Below, piece after piece: positions 11,008 to 20,989 of a stretch of DNA of 64,000 nucleotides. A program made the translations under genes and the position numbers. Positions within the stretch are counted from its first letter, which is position 1, and each line of letters begins with the position of its first letter. The stretch lies in the NCBI RefSeq assembly GCF_023898315.1, contig NC_064619.1:340367650-340431649 (forward strand), given 5' to 3'. A model generated the notes under the pieces. The model had not been told where the DNA came from. It was given only the letters and a program-made list of their open reading frames with translations, and searched no databases. Origin of the DNA: Schistocerca nitens. Lineage: Eukaryota; Arthropoda; Insecta; Orthoptera; Acrididae.

Positions 11008-11279
11008 ATGGCTGACAACAACAACTTGTTATTAACCGCAGCAGTTGCATGTACCACAATTGCACGGCGTGCACATGCGGAAGAGAAGTGGGGGAAAAAA
11101 AGGAAACACACCTGGGTGAAGCCGTGGGTTTTATGACGACACGATAAAAACATTCAACAAAACTTGTTACGTGAGTTTGTGTATCCTCATATCACAAAGC
11201 ACAATATTCACTTAAGAACTGCTACATCTGCAGAAGACAGAATCACTGTAACACTCTGATTCCTTGCTACAGGAGAGGG
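11008..11279 (+). pseudogene. Harbinger transposase, N-terminal remnant
   Basis: It starts MADNNNLLLTAAVACTT and continues with KHTWVKPWVL, then after a stop resumes with LLREF and SAEDRITVTL-FLATGEG. These are typical of the N-terminal region of PIF/Harbinger (HARBI1/ALP1-like) nucleases (W-V-x-PW, then E-R-x-x-x-T-L-R-F-L-A-T-G). The DDE catalytic domain that should follow is absent, replaced by the start of the opposite-strand gene remnant. In-frame stops show it is inactive. Confidence 0.65.
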
Positions 11280-11299
11280 TTAGGTTAGGTTAGGTCAGG
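11280..11299 (+). repeat. Short TTAGG telomere-type repeat (three units plus one variant)
   Basis: TTAGG occurs three times in tandem followed by TCAGG, inside the Harbinger element between its two gene remnants. TTAGG is the usual insect telomere repeat, but four units inside a transposon can arise by chance. Confidence 0.6.
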
Positions 11300-11483
11300 T
11301 CTCCAATCTTCGTAATCTATTTTTGTATTCAGCGTGCCTCACGTTGTAAAGCGCCTCATCAGCTTCATACATCTCTAGTAATTTTGTAGTTGTCGGCATA
11401 CACCAATTGTATTTACCGGCAATGTTTATAAAAACACTACAGACGACAGAATACAGCGATGCTAGCGCTCCATGTGGTAACAT
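11295..11483 (-). pseudogene. Harbinger-associated MADF/Myb-like protein, partial
   Basis: A 62-codon open frame whose C-terminal half (TTTKLLEMYEADEALYNVRH, then AEYKNR) matches the start of a MADF/SANT-like DNA-binding domain as found in the second gene of PIF/Harbinger transposons. The upstream part of the frame (MLPHGALASLYS) is probably not original coding sequence. It faces the transposase remnant. The function in the family, partnering the transposase in DNA binding, is established knowledge; this copy is incomplete. Confidence 0.5.
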
Positions 11484-11844
11484 GTCACATTGCAGTGAAC
11501 AGAAGACAAGCGACTTCTTTGATCAAATCTACAGCGAGGCCCTAGATTTGATCAAATATTGGACGACATTTGACAAAGTTCCCTATTACACCATCAAATA
11601 TCTTTGACAAAGATATTGGACAAAGATATTTGACAAAGAAATTTGATAGTGTAATACCGGCCTTAGGTATTCAGCCGACTTTGACCACCTGCCCGGTAAT
11701 ATGGAGAATTAAATGAATAATTTCCCGCTGAGAACAAGTACCATAATTCTAAAGCTGACCCTTTCCATATCGTAGCGGGAGGGAGTATTATAATCAACGA
11801 AACATGCAAATAAGTAAACTAACTTCCTAAAGCTCTGCATACTA

Positions 11845-12937
11845 CTAGTGTATAATTGTTGTTGCTGCGCTCATTTTTACTTGCAGAAGGCGGACATAAA
11901 TATGGAAACACCACAAACACAACACTTTACCATGCCCATGCACACGGTGTTGTAAAACCGTTGGAATTAAAAACAGTCTCCAGTCGTCTCGGATGGATAA
12001 ATGCAGATCTTGTACCGTCTTCAAGGGAATTTTTATCATTCTCCTGCAAAAAAGAGCAAGTTCAGGTAACAATGACGGAGGTAGATAGCGATCACGCACT
12101 CTTTTCTCCAAATTAGACCACAAAGACTCAATGATTCTGAGATATAGTGACTGTGGTACCAGGGGAGATACGAGAATTCATCCTGGTGCTCACAAAACCA
12201 ATCCTGGACGCTTCGAGTTGTGTGAAGAGGAACCCTGTCATCCTGGAATATAATATCACCGTTGGGGATCAAACATTGTAGCGTGGTATGGAACTGAGCA
12301 GCCAAAATGGACACACAGTTCTTGGTAGTAATACAACCTATCAGAGTAACCATGGGGCTCATGAAATACCACGATATGGCTGCCCAAATCGTCACCGAAC
12401 CCACCGTCACATTTCACGCTTAGGGCGCAAACTCGGCCAGAAGTTGTGAACAATGTGAAACAATACTCGTTCGACCAAAAGACGTTCTCTATTACTCTAT
12501 AGACCAGGTTATATAGCTTCGGGACCACGTTCTCTGTTAAGAGCATTTTTATCACCGATGAGTGGTTTTGGAATTCAAGCTCGTCCTGCAATTCCCTGTT
12601 TAATAAGCTCCCCTCGTGTTGTTATGGTGCTGACAGGGTTCATAAGTACGACATTCAGTTCTAAAATCAGTTTTGTAGCTGCCGTCCTCTTATTTTTCAC
12701 CACAATCACCCTCAATGACGGTCTGTCACGACCAGTCAGCACACATTTTCGTCCGAGTTGTGACTGAGTGGATGATGTTTTTCCGCTTTCCCTGTGTGCG
12801 GTATAAATCTTCGATACGCTGCCTCTTGAAACAACAAACACTTCAGCTACCTTGGTTACAGAAGTACCCACCGTACAAGCACGAGTAGGGCGTAGAGAAT
12901 CTGTTAGAGGACGGTTTCCAATAAAGAGGCTGTCCAT
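11845..12937 (-). pseudogene. Decayed Tc1-like transposase
   Basis: Read on the minus strand from 12937. It begins MDSLFIGNRPLTDS with a paired-type HTH (VVSRGSVSKIYTAHRESGK) near 12820, then SNEYCFTLFTTSGRV near 12460 (first Asp region altered), TIWAAISWY near 12385, FQDDRVPLHTTRSVQDWF near 12240 (second Asp), and LEKRVRDRYLPP near 12095 with the PIE motif lost. At least three frameshifts separate the pieces. A different Tc1 family from the 1422-bp element. Clean TIRs were not found. Confidence 0.8.
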
Positions 12938-12949
12938 ACCGTCTCATAT

Positions 12950-13684
12950 TTCAAAGACTTCACTTCTCAACATTATCATTGGGACCACCTTGGCTTGAAT
13001 CCTGTTGACGATACATTGTGTGAGCTCCTCAATTTAGCAGGATATGTTGCAGTTTATTGGAAGATATTCTGAGCACAAGCATGCTAGAAACACGAACTCC
13101 TATAATTGTGTCTCATTCATACTAACTCAGACCTCTCCATTGACTCAGTTTGATAGAAAATATACCAATGATTTTCGCTGGTATCGTAGCTAAACATCTG
13201 GCTGGGTCTTACCAGTTGCCCAGAATTCTTCACAAAGAAAATAGTGTAATATTTGACATGTCGTCCTGCCAAAACTATTGCAGTTTGTTCTGCTGACAAA
13301 GAACAGTTATGTCTTCAACAGTAGAGTATCCCACTGCACTTTGACATTTGTGTTAAGAATCGTTTACGGTCCTTGCATCGGTAAGGGTGGACCTGTTCTA
13401 ACGCCCAGGAATTGCTAAATACGAGGACATACGAAATAGCAAATGTACGAAACATTATCATGTATGAGACTGATTCTGATCTATCTTCCTACCACAGTTG
13501 CGCAAGGTAGGAAGATACCATCTCACACATGCAGCATTCAGAGAGTGCAGCAGTACGGACAGTGATGTAATCAGACAATGATCTCAATGTTGGTTCCACT
13601 ATACTCCCTGTAAAGGAAATGTTATCACTAACAGAAATTAGTGTACGGGTTCAGGCGTAATTATATGCTAGCAAAAAATGAAAA
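12950..13684. other. Unannotated stretch
   Basis: AT-rich sequence between the decayed Tc1 and the RTE insertion. A weak palindromic patch, CTACCACAGTTGCGCAAGGTAG, lies near 13490-13512. I see no gene, RNA or recognisable repeat. Confidence 0.4.
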
Positions 13685-13795
13685 TCTTGGATTTTCGTTA
13701 TTCAGGTTTATATTTTCGCTAAGTATGACTTCATAATATCATGATTATAATATATACAGAATAGTAAAATATTGATATTTGGTGTTCACAACTGT
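13685..13795 (+). repeat. 111-bp direct repeat, left copy (target-site duplication of RTE)
   Basis: It begins TCTTGGATTTTCG and ends TTCACAACTGT. It is identical by eye to 17068-17178. The two copies exactly bracket the RTE element, so this is best read as an unusually long target-site duplication. Confidence 0.9.
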
Positions 13796-16700
13796 TGTTG
13801 TTGTTGTGGTCGTCAGTCCTGAGACTGGTTCGATGCAGCTCTCCATGCTACTCCATCCTGTGCAAGCTTCTTCATCTCCCAGTACCTACTGCAGCCTACA
13901 TCCTTCTGAATCTGCTTAGTGTATTCATCTCTTGGTCTCCCTCTACGATTTTTACCCTCCACGCTGCCCTCCAATGCTAAATTTGTGATCCCTTGATGCC
14001 TCAAAACATGTCCTACCAACCGATCCCTTCTTCTAGTCAAGTTGTGCCACAAACTTCTCTTCTCCCCAATCCTATTCAATACCTCCTCATTAGTTACGTG
14101 ATCTACCCACCTTATCTTCAGCATTCTTCTGTAGCACCACATTTCAAAAGCATCTATTCTCTTCTTGTTCAAACTGGTTATCGTCCATGTTTCACTTCCA
14201 TACATGGCTACACTCCATACAAATACTTTCAGAAACGACTTCCTGACACTTAAATCTATACTCGATGTTAACAAATTTCTCTTCTTCAGAAACGATTTCC
14301 TTGCCATTGCCAGTCTACATTTTATATCCTCTCTACTTCGACCATCATCAGTTATTTTGCTCCCTAAATAGCAAAATCCCTTTACTACTTTAAGTGTCTC
14401 ATTTCCTAATCTAATCCCCTCAGCATCGCCCGATTTAATTTGACTACATTCCATTATCCTCGTTTTGCTTTTGTTGATGTTCATCTTATATCCTCCTTTC
14501 AAGACACTGTCCATTCCGTTCAACTGCTCTTCCAAGTCCTTTGCTGTCTCTGACAGAATTACAATGTCATCGGCGAACCTCAAAGTTTTTACTTCTTCTC
14601 CATGAATTTTAATACCTACTCCGAATTTTTCTTTTGTTTCCTTTACTGATTGATCAATATACAGATTGAATAACATCGGGGAGAGGCTACAACGCTGTCT
14701 CACTCCTTTCCCAACCACTGCTTCCCTTTCATGCCCCTCGACTCTTATAACTGCCATCTCGTTTCTGTACAAATTGTAAATAGCCTTTCGCTCCCTGTAT
14801 TTTATCCCTGCCACCTTCAGAATTTGAAAGAGAGTATTCCAGTTAACGTTGTCAAAAGCTTTTTCTAAGTCTACAAATGCTAGAAACGTAGGTTTGCCTT
14901 TTCTTAATCTTTCTTCTAAGATAAGTCGTAAGGTTAGTATTGCCTCACGTGTTCCAACATTTCTACGTAATCCAAACTGATCTTCCCCGAGGTCCGCTTC
15001 TACCAGTTTTTCCATTCGTCTGTAAAGAATTCGCGTTAGTATTTTGCAGCTGTGACTTATTAAACTGATAGTTGGGTAATTTTCACATCTGTCAACGCCT
15101 GCTTTCTTTGGGATTCGAATTATTATATTCTTCTTGAAGTCTGTGGCTATTTCGCCTGTCTCATACATCTTGCTCACCAGATGGTAGAGTTTTGTCATGA
15201 CTGGCTCTCCCAAGGCCATCAGTAGTTCTAATGGAATTTTGTCTACTCCCGGGGCCTTGTTTCGACTCAGGTCTTTCAGTGCTCTGTCAAACTCTTCACG
15301 CAGTATCTTATCTCCCATTTCATCTTCATCTACATCCTCTTCCATTTCCATAATATTGTCCTCAAGTACATCGCCCTTGTATAAACCCTCTATATACTCC
15401 TTCCACCTTTCTGCCTTCCCTTCTTTGCTTAGAACTGGGTTGCCATCTGAGCTCTTGATATTCATACAAGTGGTTCTCTTCTCTCCAAAGGTCTCTTTAA
15501 TTTTCCTGTAGGCAGTATCTATCTTACCCCTAGTGAGACAAGCCTCTACATCCTTACATTTGTCCTCTAGCCATCCCTGCTTAGCCATTTTGCACTTCCT
15601 GTCGATCTCATTTTTGAGACGTTTGTATTCCTTTTTGCCTGCTTCATTTACTGCATTTTTATATTTTCTCCTTTCATCAATTAAATTCAATATTTCTTCT
15701 GTTACCCAAGGATTTCTATTAGCCCTCGTCTTTTTACCTACTTGATCCTCTGCTGCCTTCACTACTTCATCCCTCAGAGCTACCCATTCTTCTTCTACTG
15801 TATTTCTTTCCCCCATTCCTGTCAATTGTTCCCTTATGCTCTTCCTGAAACTCTCTACAACCTCTGGTTCTTTCAGTTTATCCAGGTCCCATCTCCTTAA
15901 ATTCCCACCTTTTTGCAGTTTCTTCAGTTTCAATCTGCAGTTCATAACCAATAGATTGTGGTCAGAATCCACATCTGCCCCTGGAAATGTCTTACAATTT
16001 AAAACCCGGTTCCTAAATCTCTGTCTTACCATTATATAATGTATCTGATACCTTTTAGTATCTCCAGGATTCTTTCAGGTATACAACCTTCTTTTATGAT
16101 TGTTGAACCAAGTGTTAGCTATGATTAAGTTATGCTCTGTGCAAAATTCTACAAGGCGGATTCCTCTTTCATTTCTTCCCCCCAATCCATATTCACCTAC
16201 TATGTTTCCTTCTCTCCCTTTTCCTACTGACGAATTCCAGTCACCCATGACTATTAAATTTTCGTCTCCCTTCACTACATGAATAATTTCTTTTATCTCG
16301 TCATACATTTCATCAATTTCTTCATCATCTGCAGAGCTAGTTGGCATATAAACTTGTACTACTGTAGTAGGCATGGGCTTTGTGTCTATCTTGGCCACAA
16401 TAATGCGTTCACTATGCTGTTTGTAGTAGCTAACCCGCATTCCTATTTTTTTATTCATTATTAAACCTACGCCTGCATTACCCCTATTTGATTTTGTATT
16501 TATAACCCTGTAATGACCTGACCAAAAGTCTTCTTCCTCCTGCCACCGAACTTCATTAATTCCCACTATATCTAACTTTAACCTATCCATTTCCCTTTTT
16601 AAATTTTCTAACCTACCTGCCCGATTAAGGGATCTGACATTCCACGCTCCGATCCGTAGAATGCCAGTTTTCTTTCTCCTGATAACGACGTCCTCTTGAG

Positions 16701-17067
16701 TAGTCCCCGCCCGGAGATCCGAAAGGGGGACTATTTTACCTCCGGAATATTTTACCCAAGAGGACGCCATCATCATTTAATCATACAGTAAAGCTGCATG
16801 TCCTCGGGAAAAATTACGGCTGTAGTTTCCCCTTTCTTTCAGCCGTTCGCAGTACCAGCACAGCAAGGCCGTTTTGGTTAATGTTACAAGGCCAGATCAG
16901 TCAATCATCCAGACTGTTGCCCCTGCAACTACTGAAAAGGCTGCTGCCCCTCTTCAGGAACCACATGTTTGTCTGGCTTCTCAACAGATACCCCTCCGTT
17001 GTGGTTGCACCTACGGTACGGCCATCTGTATCGCTGAGGCACGCAAGCCTCCCCACCAAAGGCAAGG
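13796..17067 (-). mobile_element. RTE-type LINE, near full length (about 3.27 kb)
   Basis: Minus-strand element with its 3' end at 13796 in a short (TTG)n/(CAA)n microsatellite, which is typical for RTE elements. It has one EN-RT ORF and about 290 bp of 5' leader up to 17067. It is flanked by perfect 111-bp direct repeats. Only one nonsense codon is seen, so the insertion is young. RTE elements are also known for lending 3' ends to SINEs; no such partner is seen here. Confidence 0.95.
13813..16776 (-). pseudogene. RTE ORF2: APE endonuclease-reverse transcriptase, single nonsense codon
   Basis: One frame of 988 codons from the ATG at 16776 (MMMASSWVKYSGG) to the stop at 13813, interrupted only by TGA at 16075-16077 where a Trp codon (TGG) is expected (RRLYT-stop-KNPGDTKRY). 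Endonuclease motifs: GAWNVRSLN (residue about 43), GINEVRWQ (about 73), MGDWNSSVG (about 178) and DVDSDHNLLV just after the stop. RT motifs: NKAPGVDKIP, FVDLEKAFDNVNW, RQRCSLSPMLFNLYID and LRFADDIVI (FADD). The C-terminus ends ...QDGVAWRAASNQSQD, matching the RTE proteins often mis-annotated as craniofacial development protein 2-like. It makes and integrates cDNA by target-primed reverse transcription in the family. Confidence 0.95.
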
Positions 17068-17178
17068 TCTTGGATTTTCGTTATTCAGGTTTATATTTTC
17101 GCTAAGTATGACTTCATAATATCATGATTATAATATATACAGAATAGTAAAATATTGATATTTGGTGTTCACAACTGT
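17068..17178 (+). repeat. 111-bp direct repeat, right copy
   Basis: Identical by eye to 13685-13795. It is followed at 17179 by GAAGCGAAATTCCC, the original continuation of the target. Confidence 0.9.
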
Positions 17179-17408
17179 GAAGCGAAATTCCCAACTGTTC
17201 TAAGGTTCTTTAATAGTATGATGGTTGATGACTGTCTGGGGGTCGATAAAATACAAACAAATTAAATACAATTGGGGTCAGAGATTTCAATTAAGCTAAA
17301 AATACACAATTAAAATAACCAATTAATGGATGGGGTCGGTAAAGAGCACTCAGAATGAACACACAATTAAAGCAATTCCACAACTTCAGGGTATAAAGCA
17401 CTCTAAAA
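17179..17408. other. Short unannotated spacer
   Basis: AT-rich sequence between the RTE duplication and Tc1 copy 2. No feature was recognised. Confidence 0.4.
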
Positions 17409-17410
17409 TA

Positions 17411-18832
17411 CACTCCTGGAAATTGAAATAAGAACACCGTGAATTCATTGTCCCAGGAAGGGGAAACTTTATTGACACATTCCTGGGGTCAGATACATCA
17501 CATGATCACACTGACAGAACCACAGGCACATAGACACAGGCAACAGAGCATGCACAATGTCGGCACTAGTACAGTGTATATCCACCTTTCGCAGCAATGC
17601 AGGCTGCTATTCTCCCATGGAGACGATCGTAGAGATGCTGGATGTAGTCCTGTGGAACGGCTTGCCATGCCATTTCCACCTGGCGCCTCAGTTGGACCAG
17701 CGTTCGTGCTGGACGTGCAGACCGCGTGAGACGACGCTTCATCCAGTCCCAAACATGCTCAATGGGGGACAGATCCGGAGATCTTGCTGGCCAGGGTAGT
17801 TGACTTACACCTTCTAGAGCACGTTGGGTGGCAGGGGATACATGCGGACGTGCATTGTCCTGTTGGAACAGCAAGTTCCCTTGCCGGTCTAGGAATGGTA
17901 GAACGATGGGTTCGATGACGGTTTGGATGTACCGTGCACTATTCAGTGTCCCCTCGACGATCACCAGTGGTGTACGGCCAGTGTAGGAGATCGCTCCCCA
18001 CACCATGATGCCGGGTGTTGGCCCTGTGTGCCTCGGTCGTATGCAGTCCTGATTGTGGCGCTCACCTGCACGGCGCCAAACACGCATACGACCATCATTG
18101 GCACCAAGGCAGAAGCGGCTCTCATCGCTGAAGACGACACGTCTCCATTCGTCCCTCCATTCACGCCTGTCGCGACACCACTGGAGGCGGGCTGCACGAT
18201 GTTGGGGCGTGAGCGGAAGACGGCCTAACGGTGTGCGGGACCGTAGCCCAGCTTCATGGAGACGGTTGCGAATGGTCCTCGCCGATACCCCAGGAGCAAC
18301 AGTGTCCCTAATTTGCTGGGAAGTGGCGGTGCGGTCCCCTACGGCACTGCGTAGGATCCTACGGTCATGGCGTGCATCCGTGCGTCGCTGCGGTCCGGTC
18401 CCAGGTCGACGGGCACGTGCACCTTCCGCCGACCACTGGCGACAACATCGATGTACTGTGGAGACCTCACGCCCCACGTGTTGAGCAATTCGGCGGTACG
18501 TCCACCCGGCCTCCCGCATGCCCACTGTACGCCCTCGCTCAAAATCCGTCAACTGCACATACGGTTCACGTCCACGCTGTCGCGGCATGCTACCAGTGTT
18601 AAAGACTGCGATGGAGCTCCGTATGCCACGGCAAACTGGCTGACACTGACGGCGGCGGTGCACAAATGCTGCGCAGCTAGCGCCATTCGACGGCCAACAC
18701 CGCGGTTCCTGGTGTGTCCGCTGTGCCGTGCGTGTGATCATTGCTTGTGCAGCCCTCTCGCAGTGTCCGGAGCAAGTATGGTGGGTCTGACACACCGGTG
18801 TCAATGCGTTCTTTTTTCCATTTCCAGGAGTG
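17411..18832 (-). mobile_element. Tc1-like DNA transposon, copy 2 (1422 bp, intact)
   Basis: Same family and same length as 3047-4468, in inverted orientation. It is bounded by TA at 17409-17410 and 18833-18834, with TIRs starting CACTCCTGGAAAT. Few differences from copy 1 are visible over its whole length, implying recent activity of this family. Confidence 0.95.
17566..18588 (-). CDS. Tc1-like transposase, 340 aa, apparently intact
   Basis: Start ATG at 18588 (MPRQRGREPYVQ), stop at 17566. It has the same HTH, linker and DDE layout as the copy at 3291-4313, with the second Asp in FQQDNARPH and the Glu in SPIEHVW, again 32 residues apart. Seen substitutions relative to copy 1 include I-to-T in FERGR[IT]VG, Q-to-H in DAR[QH]DRR, C-to-R in RIL[CR]SAVG, V-to-A in GVS[VA]RTIR and R-to-P in PHVS[RP]ATQ. 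No stop or frameshift is seen. The protein should bind its own TIRs and cut at TA if expressed. Confidence 0.95.
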   Translation of the reverse strand: MPRQRGREPYVQLTDFERGRTVGMREAGWTYRRIAQHVGREVSTVHRCCRQWSAEGARARRPGTGPQRRTDARHDRRILRSAVGDRTATSQQIRDTVAPGVSARTIRNRLHEAGLRSRTPLGRLPLTPQHRAARLQWCRDRREWRDEWRRVVFSDESRFCLGANDGRMRVWRRAGERHNQDCIRPRHTGPTPGIMVWGAISYTGRTPLVIVEGTLNSARYIQTVIEPIVLPFLDRQGNLLFQQDNARPHVSPATQRALEGVSQLPWPARSPDLSPIEHVWDWMKRRLTRSARPARTLVQLRRQVEMAWQAVPQDYIQHLYDRLHGRIAACIAAKGGYTLY

Positions 18833-18834
18833 TA

Positions 18835-20464
18835 GCTCATCAGTTCTTTTCGTTGGATCGGAAATCTCGCGTTTCTGCTTCAATTAAGCTCAACCATCGT
18901 AAATATGCTTGACTACAGGTCATGGTTGAATCTACGAAAAAATACGAGAAACGGAGACGACCACAGTTCCGAGTGTGAACTGAATATCACATGCTGGCGT
19001 AGCGCTAGCGCGCGTGTTTACCTTTCGTTGGCGGCGGCAGTGGCGGCTTTCGGCGCGAGCTGTGAACTTGAGAATCTATTCTAAATCTCTCTTCCCTGTT
19101 AAAACCCCAGTCTGATGCATTTCTTACATCATCGGTGAAGCAGATGTTTTGTAACTAAGTATAATTGGCATGGTACACGCTATTTGGGTGGAATAGCGTG
19201 TACATCATTGCTCTCAAATCGCTCAAAAGTGTTAACTCTCAGTGCTCGGTGCGATTCTCCGTACTAGGAGACTTTGCAGTTTAACTTCTTATGAATTAAG
19301 ACGAGTTTGTGAACAAATGTTCACACAATGATTCTCGCAATCGTCTCAGTGAGGTGCGAGTCGCCTTGCTCAAACACTCAACGATTTGCTGCAAGAGAAA
19401 GAGCGAATTTCTCTGTCTAAATTTGCCTATATCAATGTTGGTGGCCACGCGTCTCCTTTCTGGCCAATCAGAGCGTTCGTACTTGTTATAACTCCACCGA
19501 ATAGAGTTTTTGTAGCCCATCACATGCCTCTTTTCTTTCGTAAGGCACAGTTTAACTTCTGCTACGAAATACGGAAATAAACAGCTTTTTCTTTCATGCA
19601 AGTTTTAATGCAGGTGGCTACAGTGACTCGTCAATGTTTTGAGTTGGGTTTCTCCAGATGTTTATCAGCCATCTTCTACCGTGTTCCTGTAGAAATGCTT
19701 TGCGAAGGGTCGCCGTTAAAAGCAGGGACAAGGGCGGCTTTTGCCGATGGCCTGCACAGTGGTTCCAGTGTCCCATTGGGTGGGTTTCGGCTAACATTGG
19801 GATGGGTGTTGCCATCGTAAAATTCTCCTTCTCTCAGAACTGCGTCTCGTAGTTCAGGTCTGGGAAATTACGTGCGTGCAATTACTTGTGTGAGTGTTAG
19901 TGGCTTATATTCACGAATTGCTGATTTGTTTATTCGCTTTGTCTATTAATATGTACATTTTCACGTAACTATGTTGAGTGACATATCAAGTTAACTGGAA
20001 TTATTTCAGGAATTCAAAGTAAGGTGTGTTATTTGTTAGTCACCTTACAACTCCTGATAGATGTACATATCTTTTGGAAATTACAGTGATGATTTTCGAA
20101 ACTGCTGGCCTTTTTGAGTGTGTTATAAAACCATTACTATGCTGATTTTACCTGGATATTTGACAGTAAGAGAGAAAGCTACAATAACATTGCTACACAC
20201 AAAAACAATTTTAGTTCCGTTTCTCAACATCACTTACTCATACGTAACTCAGCGTCTACATATCTTGACGATTTTTTCATCTGTTCTGCCGTCGCTGTAC
20301 AGCATTAACGTACTTATATTTGTCACGCCGTGAATGTGCCATGTGTCTGTTCAATTAAGAAATTAATTCTTTGAAGGATGGGAAGGTTTGGTCATCAAAC
20401 TACCTTAAATGACGTATTTGCTACTGATATTTAAATAATTTACACTCATTTCCGTTTTGTACAG
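18835..20464. other. Unannotated stretch upstream of repeat exon 1, with a perfect hairpin
   Basis: No gene was recognised. A perfect 12-bp inverted repeat, GTACACGCTATT / AATAGCGTGTAC with a 7-bp loop, lies at 19173-19203. A GC-rich patch, GGCGGCGGCAGTGGCGGC, is near 19031. An upstream exon of the repeat gene could lie here but cannot be picked out by eye. The exon-1 acceptor tract (TTTCCGTTTTGTACAG) closes the interval. Confidence 0.4.
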
Positions 20465-20563
20465 AACGAAGGTAGTGGAGAAGAGGCGAATGAACTGAGT
20501 CGCACGTCAAAGGACACTAATGGTGAACAGAATGCAATGTCACAGGATCTTCCTCTGCAAAAG
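20465..20563 (+). CDS. Repeat exon 1 of unrecognised host gene (33 codons, phase 0)
   Basis: The acceptor TTCCGTTTTGTACAG precedes 20465 and the donor AAG|GTAAGTAG follows 20563. The exon is 99 bp and encodes NEGSGEEANELS, RTSKDT, NGEQNAMSQDLPLQK. It shares with the five downstream exons length, phase, the central S-K-[DE]-T and the terminal Lys codon at the donor. It is the most diverged copy: the SSIS core reads SRTS. The product would be acidic, hydrophilic and probably disordered; there is no catalytic motif. A (CA)n microsatellite begins about 40 bp downstream. Exon status is inferred from pattern and splice signals, not from transcripts. Confidence 0.7.
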
Positions 20564-20599
20564 GTAAGTAGAAAACATGCCTATATTTTATTGGGGAAC

Positions 20600-20602
<3 letters not shown>

Positions 20603-20640
<38 letters not shown>

Positions 20641-20642
20641 AC
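20603..20642 (+). repeat. (CA)n microsatellite
   Basis: About 16 AC units with one interruption, in the intron directly after repeat exon 1. Confidence 0.95.
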
Positions 20643-20989
20643 AGTCGCGCATCCACTCGCTGTACCATTGGATGAGCAGCCATGTGTAACAGTCGTGATC
20701 AACAATACCTAGGTGAAAGGAATCACCATATCTCGGATTGTTACGGCATACACACTGATCTTAATGTAACAGATCATTCGCTCATTTGATTTTGGAAAGC
20801 AGCAATGTGTCAGCAGTCTCGTCACCTCTTCGCTATTGATACGTGGGGTACAGAAATCTTCGTCCAACATAAGAACCTGAGCCAGTCACACAATGCTGGA
20901 CATAAAGATAAATGAGAACTCTGATTTCGTACGTTTACTGAAGCAATAAAGTGGTTTAGACCGTTTAAGTCAATGCTCATATTGATCAT

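Larger units (their letters stand above)
9987..11662 (+). mobile_element. PIF/Harbinger transposon, internally deleted, with a nested TIR element
   Basis: The ends are GGCCGGTATTACACTATCAA and its inverse, with 3-bp TTA duplications at 9984-9986 and 11663-11665, as expected for PIF/Harbinger. The left TIR is split by a second element (9998-10869). Repeats of TTTGACAAAGAT-like sequence occupy both subterminal zones. The interior carries remnants of both Harbinger genes in convergent orientation: a transposase N-terminus (from 11008, +) and a MADF/Myb-like gene (11483-11295, -). Most of the DDE domain is deleted. Confidence 0.8.

Noticed and set aside
11280-11299. Interstitial telomere from a chromosome fusion
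   Set aside because: Only three to four TTAGG units, inside a Harbinger element; far too short.
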